From CBDCME01 sp965218865 (lineage in GTDB: Bacteria > Pseudomonadota > Alphaproteobacteria > JAAXGF01): DNA of 36,923 nucleotides. Position 1 is the stretch's first letter. The number at the start of each line of letters is the position of its first letter. Positions 1 to 8,215 of this stretch are shown here, piece after piece. The stretch spans positions 1 through 36,923 of the forward strand of contig CBDCME010000042.1 in NCBI GenBank assembly GCA_965218865.1, read 5' to 3'. Made by a program: the position numbers and the translations under genes. The notes beneath the pieces were generated by a model. It made no database searches. It was not told the DNA's origin and saw nothing but the letters and a program-made list of their open reading frames with translations.

Positions 1-1092
1 GTGGGCGTCGCTTGTCGCGCATCCAATGGTGGTCCGTACGTGTCGCGCCTGTGCATCCTGAGTAGTTCGTATCCTCGCCACCCGGCCGATGGCATAAATT
101 CGGGGGTCTTTGTGCGGGACTTTGCCCGCGCGTGCACCGCGATCCTGCCGGACAGTTGCGTCTTTACTCATCGCAAGGGGTGTCAGGGTACCTATCGGGA
201 TGCCTTCGACGTTATCGAATATCGGTGGCTAGGCAAGGCCACTAGCCTGACGTCGCTGGACTTGCGTTCGCCGTGGGATGTCATGGCTTCGATGAGTCTA
301 CTCTTTATGGGTACGTTCAGCTATTTGCGGCTCTGCCGACGACGCGGAATCGCCCATTCCTTCGCGCTTTGGACCGTGCCGTCCGGATTGTTCGCCTGCG
401 TGGCCAGGTGCCTGTTGGGCGTGCCCTATTCGGTTTGGGCGTTGGGATCGGATATCTGGCGTTATGAGCGCCACCCGGTAATGCGCCCAGTATTGCGCCG
501 GGTGCTGAGCGGGGCGAACAGCCTATTTGCCGACGGCCCGGAATTGGCCGCGCGCGTGACCGCCTTGTGCGGCCGACCTTGCGCCTTTCTACCGAGCACG
601 CGCGATTTATCCCTGATCAAACCGCACCTGATCAAAGACGAACGGCCCCGGCCCCGATTTCTTTATGTCGGACGGTACGAATACAACAAGGGTCCGGATA
701 CATTGGTCGAGGCTGCACGAATTTATCGCGACGCCGGAGGGGTCGGTTCCTTCCTGCTATGCGGCGCCGGCGCGCTTGAATCCCGTTTGCGCAAAGCCGT
801 CCGCCACCATGGCTTGGACGACCAGGTCGTCATTCAGGGCCTGATCGCGCCCGAAGTGTTGGTCGGTCGCTTGGCGTGGTGTGATTTTCTGGTCATTCCC
901 TCGCGACGGGAAAGCATACCGGTGATTCTATCCGACGCCATGCAAATCGGCACACCTGTCGTCGTTTCGGATGTCGGTGATCAAGGCCGTGTCGTCCGTG
1001 AAGGCAATCTCGGCGCGGCGGTGACACCGGGGGACGCGGCGGCTCTAGCGCGAGCGCTACTGACCCATGACTATGATCCGCCCGGCGTATTA
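1..1092 (+). pseudogene. Glycosyltransferase family 4 (GT-B), 5' part, interrupted by IS630 copy 1
   Basis: The frame is open from the first base, so the true start may lie left of the window. The protein opens like a GT4 enzyme (LCILSSSYPRHPADGI near residue 17, then GVFVRDFA). The donor-nucleotide half shows RFLYVGRYEYNKGPD near residue 220 and the late acidic signature PSRRESIPVILSDAMQIGTP near residue 302. This family moves sugars from nucleotide-sugar donors onto lipopolysaccharide or exopolysaccharide precursors at the inner membrane. Native sequence stops at the TA target of an IS630; beyond it the frame runs into antisense transposase. The C-terminal piece appears to resume after the element (2261-2395). 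The family is clear by eye; the sugar is unknown. Confidence 0.85.
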
Positions 1093-1094
1093 TA

Positions 1095-2258
1095 CCAACC
1101 GCCCTTAACATTGCCTTGTGCGAGCCCACGCTCTGAGGCCGATGGACATGATCTTCCAAGGTTGGTCGGTCAGGTTGTTCCAGGCTTGGCAAGAGGCCTC
1201 GACGATGGCTTCATAGGAGTCGAAGACACGATTGGAGAGCCAGTTCTGGCGGAGGTATTGCCAGACATTTTCGGCGGGATTGAGCTCCGGGGACTTGGGT
1301 GGCAAAGGCACGAGGGAGATGTTCTCCGGGATGCCGAGTTTGGCAGTGGTGTGCCATGCGGCTTGGTCGAGCAGCACGACGGCATGGGCGTTTGGGGCAA
1401 CGGCCCGGCTGATTTCCTCGAGATGCAGGTCCATGGCTTCAGTATTGGCGCGCGGCATGACCAGCGCCGCGCCCTCACCGCGCTCGGGGCAGATGGCGCC
1501 GAAGAGATACGCCGAAGAGGTCCGTAGGTCCTTGACCTGGCGCGGGCGCGATCCCTTTGGGGCCCACTGGCGCACCAGGCTGTTCTTCTGGCCGACGCGC
1601 ATTTCATCTTGAAACCAAACCTCGATGGGCGTGTCCGGTGGCTGTGCCGCTACGATTTTCGCCAAGTGTTCGGGAAAATTTTTTTTTAAATTCCTCCTGT
1701 GCCCGCGCATCCTGGCCGACGTGGCGCGGGCGCGCGGAAATATGCGAGAACCCGAGCGCGGCCAGCAGCTTGCCGACGCTCCGCTCGTGATAGTCCACGC
1801 CGAAGCGCGTTCGGATCAGTTGCTTGAGATCGATGCAGCGCCAGCGCACGACCCCATCCCGTTCGGGATCGGGACCGGCCTCGATAGCCCGCGAAAGCGC
1901 CGCCATTTGCGACGGCGTCAACCGACGCAACGCCCCGTTCGGCTTGCGGTCGATCAGACCGGCCGGACCTCCCGCGTTGAACCGGTGAACCCAGTCCCGC
2001 AACGTCTGCCGATCCATGCCGCCAATACCCGCCGCGCACGCTCGATCCATCCCATCGTAGATGGCCGCCATCGACAAAAGCCGTCGCGCCTGGTTCCCAT
2101 CATCGCTCCGTGCCGCAAGAACACGGACTCTTTCAGCATCAAAGTCGTTTCGCAAAGGAATCGTTGGCATTGAACACACTCCCTTGTTGCCAACAACCTT
2201 GAATCACACAAAACCTAGCGTGTAAACCTTTGCGCGAGTCAAACTCTGGGGCGGTTGG
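1095..2258 (-). mobile_element. IS630-family insertion sequence, copy 1 (1164 bp)
   Basis: The ends are inverted repeats starting CCAACCGCC, flanked by TA at 1093-1094 and 2259-2260, the TA target duplication typical of IS630/Tc1-mariner elements. Two near-identical copies lie at 25778-26940 and 29159-30322. This copy lies inside a glycosyltransferase gene and is oriented against it. Its poly-A tract reads as nine A with the following G changed to A, so its total length equals copy 3 and exceeds copy 2 by one base. Confidence 0.93.
1105..2170 (-). CDS. IS630 transposase, copy 1, split into two overlapping frames
   Basis: The first frame (from 2170, stop at 1604) carries a helix-turn-helix domain containing DRQTLRDWVHRFNAGG and a winged-helix domain. 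The second (ending 1105) carries the DDE nuclease: Asp in FQDEMRVGQK, Asp in VVLLDQAAWH, Glu in SPELNPAENVWQY. They overlap at an A-rich tract near 1679-1687. One base fewer there, as in copy 2, gives a continuous protein of about 354 residues. Full-length enzyme would need ribosomal or polymerase slippage on the A run; otherwise this copy is inactive. The start chosen is the ATG preceded by AAGGGA at about 9 bases. Confidence 0.88.
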
Positions 2259-2260
2259 TA

Positions 2261-2395
2261 TTAGACCGGAACCCCGGCTTTTGCCCGCCATTCGCTGCGC
2301 CGGCGGAAGCAGCCGCGCGGTTCCTGAAAATGACCGGTTTGAATCCCGACAACTGTCGTTCCAACGAGGTCGAAACGCCGACTAGGACCAATTGA
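2261..2395 (+). pseudogene. Probable C-terminal tail of the interrupted GT4 gene
   Basis: Just past IS630 copy 1 an open frame encodes about 44 residues ending DNCRSNEVETPTRTN. Its TGA stop overlaps the ATG of the next gene as TGATG, the coupling expected of neighbouring operon genes, which suggests this is the native end of the glycosyltransferase. Removing the IS and one TA leaves this frame shifted by two bases relative to the 5' part, so either a small lesion accompanied the insertion or my assignment of the tail is wrong. Confidence 0.5.
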
Positions 2396-2565
2396 TGCGC
2401 GCTCCGTTTCACCGTGCCACCTATGGCAATATCGAACTGACAGCGATCGGCGACGCGCTGCGCGCTGGGCGGCTCGAAGGCGATGGCCCGCATACCGACC
2501 AGGCCGTCAGGCTGCTTGCGCGACATCTGGGCCATGATCGCGTTCTCCTCACCACTACGGGTGTC
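2395..2565 (+). pseudogene. dTDP-4-amino-4,6-dideoxygalactose transaminase (RffA/WecE type), N-terminal remnant
   Basis: The first 55 or so residues resemble the start of RffA/WecE sugar aminotransferases: an early APFHRATYGNIE, then DALRAGRLEGDGPHTDQAV and RVLLTTT. These PLP enzymes aminate the 4-keto sugar of dTDP-6-deoxyhexoses for O-antigen or enterobacterial common antigen. After LLTTT the similarity ends abruptly near 2565 and the frame runs into unrelated sequence with stops, so some 320 residues, including the PLP lysine region, are missing. It was evidently translationally coupled to the glycosyltransferase. An upstream TTG at 2392 is possible, but the TGATG overlap favours the ATG. 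Confidence 0.6.
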
Positions 2566-2638
2566 CATGACGAACTTGGACATTGTGGTTTCGCCGCTGC
2601 CAGGGTAGCCACTGCAGTCCTAGCCCGAGGAGATGACG

Positions 2639-2803
2639 ATGACTGATGAGCAGCGCACTAATAATGACGATCCAATAATCTGTGCGCTTTGTGGAAAAAA
2701 CCTGGAAGACGGAAAATGTTTTTATGTAACTGTCCGTTCAGAGCTCAAGGAAAAATTTGTTTGCAAGAGCTGCCTCAAATTTCGAGGACGATACGAGAAC
2801 TGA
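2639..2803 (+). CDS. Small four-cysteine (zinc-ribbon-like) protein, 54 aa
   Basis: A short gene with GAGGAG six bases before the ATG. The protein is strongly charged and carries two cysteine pairs, CALC near residue 15 and CKSC near residue 42, spaced like a treble-clef or zinc-ribbon knuckle. It ends RGRYEN. Base composition is much more A/T-rich than the neighbours, which suggests transfer with nearby mobile DNA. Such mini zinc proteins are common as phage- or plasmid-borne regulators, but no specific family is recognised. An in-frame ATG at 2633 is less likely because the ribosome site would abut it. Confidence 0.55.
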   Translation: MTDEQRTNNDDPIICALCGKNLEDGKCFYVTVRSELKEKFVCKSCLKFRGRYEN

Positions 2804-3015
2804 CCCAATCAGTCGAGTAACGCGTCTAAAAATGTTCGACCGTGTTGTTCAAGCAATGCACACACTCGGTCCAGATGGCGACACGGAGCACATCTCGCAA
2901 CGGCTCGTAGGACCTGGTTTCGGCCAGTATGCGCGGGCGATGTATCCTCTATGGCTCCAAGCGGTCGTTCGGCGCGTTCGCCAGCCATTGCAGTAAATGG
3001 CTTGACCTCGGTCGT
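2804..3015. other. Short gap between the zinc-ribbon-like gene and the IS1595 element
   Basis: No recognisable gene. A plus-strand frame from ATG 2832 to 2996 could encode about 54 residues beginning MFDRVVQAMHTLGPDGD, but it has no convincing ribosome site and resembles nothing I know. It may be a leftover of a gene cut by the mobile elements on either side. Confidence 0.3.
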
Positions 3016-3082
3016 AATTTCCTAGTTTAAGGTATTGTTGGCGTGTATCACCTTGGTGTACGGGTCATGTGGTTTTCTACTT

Positions 3083-3619
3083 TCAAGGCAATTGATGAAA
3101 GTCGAAACACCAGCTCTTGCCGTTGATGCTTCGGGCTTCCGCCAATAGGTATATGTCGAGTTTCGCGGCATTATAGTTCCTTATCCAATCTCTCATTTCT
3201 TCGAGCACGTTCTTTCCTTGAGGGCCGATCCTCCCAACCTCCCATACCATTACGCGAACATCGGCACGAGCGACGAGGAGTTTTTGAAAGTCGTCAATAA
3301 CATCCCCGCCTTTTGCCCATTCGCATTCTGCCACCAAGGGAATCGAGCGCATGAATTCATCCTTCTTGTCCGCTAGATACCATAACGCATCAAAAAGCCA
3401 CTCCCCACCGTGAAAACAGGCTGGAATTCTACCGTCTGTCTTGCAAGGGTCGACGCGAGACGCATAGGTCCAAAGTTGCCGGTCCTCGCCCCAGTCTATC
3501 CGGTGCCCGGCCTCGCATAAGGCCGTTAAAATTTCTTTTGTGCCAAGGTTGCGCCACTCAACCTGCTCGGTCAGTTTGTTAAGAGCGCTTTTTGTATTGT
3601 TGATGATTTTGTCTATCAT
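3083..3619 (-). CDS. Putative PD-(D/E)XK-like nuclease, IS1595 passenger
   Basis: This 178-residue protein has a helical first third, then GGEWLFDALWYLADKKDEF near residue 71, PLVAECEWAKGGDVIDDFQK near residue 94, and KLLVARADVRVMVWEV. The spacing of the Asp in LFDALW, the Glu pair in AECEW and the following DDFQKLL helix looks like the restriction-endonuclease (PD-(D/E)XK) core of small uncharacterised proteins from defence and mobile contexts. It is the last gene of the element, 163 bases after the P63C gene and about 45 bases from the left inverted repeat. Nuclease activity is inference. The canonical Lys is not obvious, so it could be a degenerate fold. Confidence 0.5.
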   Translation of the reverse strand: MIDKIINNTKSALNKLTEQVEWRNLGTKEILTALCEAGHRIDWGEDRQLWTYASRVDPCKTDGRIPACFHGGEWLFDALWYLADKKDEFMRSIPLVAECEWAKGGDVIDDFQKLLVARADVRVMVWEVGRIGPQGKNVLEEMRDWIRNYNAAKLDIYLLAEARSINGKSWCFDFHQLP

Positions 3620-3781
3620 GATCGAACTTCCTCATAGCCAGCTTACAAAGCTGGACGATAAATTGCGGAAGATTCCCGCGTGAAAGCGGGCGGCCCAGCA
3701 TAGGGGCATCCAGCTTCGGGTTTGGCGATAGGGGAAATCCTGGGACTGGTTTTCTACAAAGTCAATGGATTTTCGGCGGCA

Positions 3782-4699
3782 TTAGTCGTCCAGCGGGAGT
3801 TCAAAGTTTGTATTCATCTTAGGAAAAACGCGCTGGAGTCGGCGTTTGAATTCTCTCCAAGCTCGATCGGAGGGGTTGGAGTCAATCACAGACTTCATTA
3901 GAACGATGACCCCATTTAAATGCTTCTGTAAAGCCGGGTGTCCGATGTTGCGAGTAAGGTATTGGTGGTGTTTGGCGGCCCGTGCGCCTGTTTTGATAGG
4001 TGGATTAAGATGTTCTAGTTTTTCCCTTACGCCAGGAGCCAAACGATCCCACACAATGTCATTTGTATAGTGGGCAACCACTTGGGGTCTGTTAACTTTC
4101 ATTCCTTGCCATTGCCAACCACGCAAACGAAATATCTCCTGGTAAAATTCATCTGGGAATCGTTTTGCCCACTTGGCATGCTCAGCAAGAAGATATTTGT
4201 CAAGTATCTCTTGCAGAGCCTTTCGGTCGCGTATCTCTTGATAGCCAGTGGCTTCATCGATCAATGCGGCAATGCCGACATGGGCGAGGCCGCGAATCAA
4301 CATCCTCGCATGGTCCGCGATATGAAGTTGGCTTTTGGTTAACGCGCCAGCATCATAGGCATCAATGAACACTTCACACACTGTGGGCAATAATTCATCG
4401 GCATAACCATATGCCACGCCACCCTTGACCCTGCGGAATTCAATCTGACTTGACGTCACGCCTAACTTATTGGGAATAAACGGTTTCAGGTTCTTTGCCG
4501 TCAAAAAAGCGGGCATGTTGACGTCGGCATCATAGTACTTTCGGCCTTTGGCTTGGCGGGCACGTCCAAGTGCTTGCATGAATCCGCTTTGGGTTATCAG
4601 GTGCCGTCCGTCCTCCAATACAGCACAAGGGATTTCAACCTTTCCGCCCGCGAGAACGATGACGCCTTCATGGGTTGCTCTTGGTAGTTTCAACTTCAT
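3782..4699 (-). CDS. P63C-domain protein, IS1595 passenger
   Basis: This 305-residue protein matches P63C-domain proteins: an early IPCAVLEDGRHLITQSGFM, then ALGRARQAKGRKYY, FLTAKNLKPFIPN, and the conserved core RKALQEILDKYLLAEHAKW, FPDEFYQEIFRLRGW, MKVNRPQVVAHYTND. The family is found in prophages and as IS1595 cargo; its biochemical role is unknown. The length fits a complete protein. Its ATG overlaps the transposase TGA in an ATGA junction, so the two are probably translationally coupled. This is the clearest sign that it travels with the transposon rather than belonging to the chromosome. Confidence 0.85.
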   Translation of the reverse strand: MKLKLPRATHEGVIVLAGGKVEIPCAVLEDGRHLITQSGFMQALGRARQAKGRKYYDADVNMPAFLTAKNLKPFIPNKLGVTSSQIEFRRVKGGVAYGYADELLPTVCEVFIDAYDAGALTKSQLHIADHARMLIRGLAHVGIAALIDEATGYQEIRDRKALQEILDKYLLAEHAKWAKRFPDEFYQEIFRLRGWQWQGMKVNRPQVVAHYTNDIVWDRLAPGVREKLEHLNPPIKTGARAAKHHQYLTRNIGHPALQKHLNGVIVLMKSVIDSNPSDRAWREFKRRLQRVFPKMNTNFELPLDD

Positions 4700-5583
4700 C
4701 GTGCCATTCCCAAACCACGGTTGATGGTGAGGTCGAAGGCTGCAAAGGGATCGGCTTTCCGCAGGTTGTAGCGGTAGCAGAATTCATCGACGTACTTTTG
4801 CAGGTGACGGCGGCTCACGCTGTGGAACTGGCCGAACATCCCGCGCTTCAACAGCGCCCAAAACCCCTCGATGGTATTGGTATGAATGTCGCCATCCACG
4901 TACCAGTCGTCATGCTTGATGACGCTGTGCGGCAGTAGCTTGGACATGTCGAGGTATGCCTTGTATTCGTCCGTGATCAGGCTGGCTTTCGATGTATCGA
5001 CGCGATCCCGCACGAAAGCCCGCATGTGCTTGGCCTTCATCTTTTCCTTCCGAACCGCCTTTGCCGTGACGTTGCCGCCCCGCTCGACCGCGCCGATTAC
5101 GGGAGCCTTCTTGGTTCCACGGCCCGGCTTGTGTTGTCCGTCCGGCCCGTCTCCCTTGGTGCCCTTGCGCGGCTTGCCGCCCACGTAAGTCTCATCCATC
5201 TCGACGATGCCGGTCAGCATTTGGCGCTGTTCGTATTGCGTCATGGCCTTGCGGATTTGCATGTTGATCCGCCAAGCCGTGTTCTTGTTGACGTGAATGT
5301 CGCGGGAGAGTTGGAGCGCGGACAGTCCCTTCTTGGCGTTCAGCATCAGCATGACCGCGAGAAACCACTTTTGCAGCGGCATATGGGTATGATGGAAAAT
5401 CGTACCCACCGTTACGCTGAACGATGTCTTGCAATCGTAGCAATAATGACGGTGCTGATTGCGGATGGTGTTGTCGCTGTCACAGTACGCGCATTTCGGC
5501 GTACCGCCCCAACGGGCTTGCTCAAGGCGGGCGATGCAGGATTCTTGGGTGGGAAAGCGCTCGAAAATTCGTACTATGTTCAT
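4696..5583 (-). CDS. IS1595-family transposase
   Basis: A 295-residue transposase. The N-terminal zinc ribbon shows CAYC near residue 32 and CYDC near residue 48, followed by the helical region TPXX-like KWFLAVMLMLNAKKGLSALQ. The DDE-type core has VEMDETYVGGKPRKG, TDEYKAYLDMSK and HTNTIEGFWALLKRG, where IS1595 enzymes use Asn/Glu at the third catalytic site. Length and domains look complete. It opens the element's three-gene minus-strand unit, with its start 72 bases inside the right inverted repeat. Confidence 0.93.
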   Translation of the reverse strand: MNIVRIFERFPTQESCIARLEQARWGGTPKCAYCDSDNTIRNQHRHYCYDCKTSFSVTVGTIFHHTHMPLQKWFLAVMLMLNAKKGLSALQLSRDIHVNKNTAWRINMQIRKAMTQYEQRQMLTGIVEMDETYVGGKPRKGTKGDGPDGQHKPGRGTKKAPVIGAVERGGNVTAKAVRKEKMKAKHMRAFVRDRVDTSKASLITDEYKAYLDMSKLLPHSVIKHDDWYVDGDIHTNTIEGFWALLKRGMFGQFHSVSRRHLQKYVDEFCYRYNLRKADPFAAFDLTINRGLGMAR

Positions 5584-5676
5584 GGCGCTAGGCTCCTGGG
5601 CTGTTGGTTTAACCTCTTGACAAGATTGAACCTACCACGCCCAGGGCCTATCGTCAATACCTTAAACTAGGAAATT

Positions 5677-5915
5677 CCGTTTTGCGTCTGGGCCGGCGCC
5701 GCGAGTTTTCGAACAGAATGCAAGGCTTCGGACCAATGGCGGCCACGGCACCGACCCGTCCCGAGTGTCTCGGTGCTCCTAGTGCACCGGCGCATTCACT
5801 TCGTTCACGCCCCCGTGCACCAGGCCTTTGTCGATGCATCAACTTTCCAAACTTCGGCTGTCGCCTCCGTTTGGGTCGATGCACTAGCAAATGCTAATGT
5901 TCCTTTGGCGGGTGC
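5677..5915. other. Intergenic sequence downstream of scsB-like gene
   Basis: No convincing gene on either strand. It contains GGGCCGGCGCCGCGAGTTTT at 5690-5709, which recurs exactly at 8951-8970, with partial similarity for another dozen bases in both places. Confidence 0.4.
5690..5709 (+). repeat. Dispersed repeat, copy A
   Basis: Twenty bases reading GGGCCGGCGCCGCGAGTTTT, identical to 8951-8970. The following bases (ACAGA, TG, AAGG) also match in part. It contains the palindrome GCCGGCGCCG. This is likely part of a dispersed intergenic repeat of the genome. Confidence 0.6.
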
Positions 5916-8060
5916 CTATTTGGCGCTCGTCAGCGTGCTCCCGGCGCGGTCGAAGGCGGCCAGGACAGTGCTCTCGGTCAAAAGCTCGGGCAGGACGTAG
6001 CCACGGGGCAGCGCGGGGCCGAAAACCGCGTTGAAGGGGATGCCGAAGCGCCCGAAACGCTCCAGATAATCGGCGATCTCGGGGTCCCGCGAGGTCCAGT
6101 CGGCGCGCATGGCGATCACCGCCTCGCCGGCCAGGCGTTCGGCCACGGCACCGCGTTCGAGAACCGCCGCCTTGTTGACCTGGCAGGTGATGCACCAGTC
6201 CGCGGTCACGTCGACGAAAACGGTCTTGCCCGCCGCCACGTGTTCGGCGATGCGGGCGGAGTCGAAGGGCTGCCACACGGCCCCGTCGATCTTGGCCGGC
6301 GACGGCGAGCGACCGAGTTGGTCCGGAACCAGGAGGGCGAGCGCCGCGATCGCGGCGAGCGCCACCCCCAGCGCGCGCCGTCCCCGGCTGTCCGAACGGG
6401 ACACCAGCCCGAGGGCCCCGATGGCGACGGCCATGAGCAAACCCACGGCGACCGCGGCCTGGGGCCCCATTTGCACCGTCAGGACCGACAACAACCAGAG
6501 CGTGGTGAGCGCCAGCAACAGCCCTAATAAAACTTTCAGCTTCATCATCCAGGGACCGGGGCGCGGCAGACGGACGGCGAAGCCGGGAAAGACGGCAAGC
6601 AGCAAAAAGGGAAACGCCATGCCGATGCCGAGAGCCGTGAACACGGCGAAGATTTCCCCGACCCCGCGGGCCAGGGCGAATCCGATCGCCGTGCCCAGAA
6701 ACGGGGCCGAGCACGGGGTCGCCAGCAAGGTGGCGAAAGCGCCGCTGGCGAAGTGCTCCGAAATCCCGCCCGCCGCCCCGTGGCCCCTGGCCCCACCGTT
6801 ACTGGCCCCACGGTTACTCGCCCCAAGGCTACTCGCCCCAAGGCTACTTGCAAAAGAGGGTAAACGGAACTCGAAGAGACCCCAGAGATTCGCGGCGAAG
6901 AGCGTCAGGATCATGACCAGGACGACCAGGAATATGGGTTGCTGGAATTGCACCCCCCAACCCACCGTGGCACCGGTCGCCTTCAGCCCCGAGGTCGCCG
7001 CGGCAAGGACCAAGAACGAAACCATGATTCCGGCGGCGGTCGCGAAAAAGCGGGCCGCGATCCGGCCCCGATCCAGACCGGCCATGCCGATCACGCCCAT
7101 GACCTTCAGGGACAGAACCGGCAGAACGCAAGGCATGAGATTGAGCACCAGGCCGCCCACGAAGGAGAGCGCCAATATCACCGCCAAGGCGCGATAATCG
7201 AGGGTGGCGCCGGCCACGGCCGGCTCGGGAACCAGGACCTGTTGGATCGCGCGGGCGCCGTCGATCAGGGTGACCGTGATCGGGGTGCCGGCGAGCGGCG
7301 TCGAATCCCGGCCATCGGGCGAGACCATTCGGAACACCGCCTTGCGGCCGCCGTCGACAACGTCGACGTCCGGCGGTCCCACGTAGAGGGGATCGGGCGC
7401 CTCGACGAAGAGATCCGGGGCCTTAAATTCCTGCCCGGCGTAAGCAACGACCTGGAGCCGGCGGTCGGCGCCGGAGCCGACGACCTCGGCCCGCCCGAGC
7501 CTCGGATCCTGTGGGCCGGGAGGCCGGGGAACCTTGTCCACGAAGGTCGAAATGAGCGGATCGAAGGCGGTCACCGATGGCGTCCCGGTTGGCAGGTCGA
7601 GCGCAAGCGACGTTTCGAAGGGGATACAGACCTCGTCGCAAGCGACGTAAGTAACGGCCGCGCGGAGAGCCAGAGGCCGGCCCGGCTCGGCCAGCCGCGC
7701 CCGTACCGGCAGGACCAGCTCCTGGTCGTAGCCATGGGTCGCCAAGCCGCCGAATTCGAAGAATCTTTGCGGCCCGGGCCAAGCGATCTCGGTCGCCGCC
7801 AGATTCCGCGAATCACGCCAGTCGACCTGGGGGGGATAACCGGCGTCACCGGGGGTTCGCCAATACACCTTCCAACCAGGATCCATGACGAAATGCAAGC
7901 CGACCAGGACGCTACCCGCCTCGCCGACGGTCGATGTGGCCGAAATAAGCCGCAGTCGGACGGCTTCCTCGGGCGACCAAGCGCTGGCGCCCGGGGGGGC
8001 CGCCCACGCCACCGGCGCGCTGGTCAGCCCTAGAACGAGCACACAAATCCACCGTCTCAA
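5916..8060 (-). CDS. ScsB/DsbD-type thiol:disulfide interchange protein
   Basis: The protein carries electrons across the inner membrane from cytoplasmic thioredoxin to periplasmic dithiol partners. Domains in order: signal sequence, periplasmic N-terminal domain with a redox pair in VACDEVCIPF, a multi-pass membrane domain with LMPCVLPVLSLK and TPCSAPFLGTAIG (the two membrane cysteines), and a C-terminal thioredoxin fold with ADWCITCQVNK. The length, about 714 residues, fits ScsB. I chose the TTG at 8060 because GGAGG lies five bases upstream and it puts an Arg-Arg then a hydrophobic signal sequence at the N-terminus; a longer frame to 8108 is less likely. A Ser/Leu/Gly-rich repeated stretch near 6800 (ASSLGASSLGASNRGAS) is an odd low-complexity insertion between membrane segments. 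It is divergent from yqgE. Confidence 0.9.
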   Translation of the reverse strand: MRRWICVLVLGLTSAPVAWAAPPGASAWSPEEAVRLRLISATSTVGEAGSVLVGLHFVMDPGWKVYWRTPGDAGYPPQVDWRDSRNLAATEIAWPGPQRFFEFGGLATHGYDQELVLPVRARLAEPGRPLALRAAVTYVACDEVCIPFETSLALDLPTGTPSVTAFDPLISTFVDKVPRPPGPQDPRLGRAEVVGSGADRRLQVVAYAGQEFKAPDLFVEAPDPLYVGPPDVDVVDGGRKAVFRMVSPDGRDSTPLAGTPITVTLIDGARAIQQVLVPEPAVAGATLDYRALAVILALSFVGGLVLNLMPCVLPVLSLKVMGVIGMAGLDRGRIAARFFATAAGIMVSFLVLAAATSGLKATGATVGWGVQFQQPIFLVVLVMILTLFAANLWGLFEFRLPSFASSLGASSLGASNRGASNGGARGHGAAGGISEHFASGAFATLLATPCSAPFLGTAIGFALARGVGEIFAVFTALGIGMAFPFLLLAVFPGFAVRLPRPGPWMMKLKVLLGLLLALTTLWLLSVLTVQMGPQAAVAVGLLMAVAIGALGLVSRSDSRGRRALGVALAAIAALALLVPDQLGRSPSPAKIDGAVWQPFDSARIAEHVAAGKTVFVDVTADWCITCQVNKAAVLERGAVAERLAGEAVIAMRADWTSRDPEIADYLERFGRFGIPFNAVFGPALPRGYVLPELLTESTVLAAFDRAGSTLTSAK

Positions 8061-8215
8061 TGGGACCTCCAAAATCCGCGCCTTGCCAAAGTGTCGCTCC
8101 GGCTCCAACTCATATATACTCTCAATATAGTGCAGTTTTCAGGATTGATTTGTGACATTCATGCGAAACTGGCATCATCTATTCGTGATCGAACCAAGAG
8201 GGCCTTGCGATTTCC
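8061..8215. promoter_or_regulatory. Divergent promoter region between scsB-like gene and yqgE
   Basis: 155 bases separate the two starts. At 8112-8130 an A/T-rich imperfect palindrome (TATAT, a 7-base spacer, ATATA) could be an operator or the -10 region of the leftward gene. TTGTGA at about 8149 could be a -35 for the rightward gene. No strong consensus boxes are seen. Confidence 0.3.

Larger units (their letters stand above)
3016..5676 (-). mobile_element. IS1595-family element with two passenger genes (about 2.66 kb)
   Basis: A 22-bp inverted repeat bounds the element: the left copy at 3016-3037 begins AATTTCCTAGTTTAAGG and its exact complement lies at 5655-5676. Inside, all on the minus strand, are the transposase, a P63C-domain gene overlapping it by 4 bases, and a nuclease-like gene. 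IS1595 elements are known for carrying passengers. I could not find the expected 8-bp target duplication: the bases outside the two repeats differ, so the element may have recombined or the exact ends lie a few bases in. Confidence 0.8.

Noticed and set aside
1093..1527. The GT4 frame stays open to 1527, giving an apparent 508-residue protein
   Set aside because: Residues after about 364 are antisense of the IS630 transposase; the native gene ends at the TA target.
2239..2583. A 114-residue minus-strand frame next to IS630 copy 1
   Set aside because: It runs antisense to the RffA/WecE remnant and into the IS end; it has no motif or ribosome site.
6109..8033. Long plus-strand open frames opposite the ScsB-like gene
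   Set aside because: They are antisense shadows produced by high G/C bias; the minus strand carries the conserved cysteines and membrane helices.
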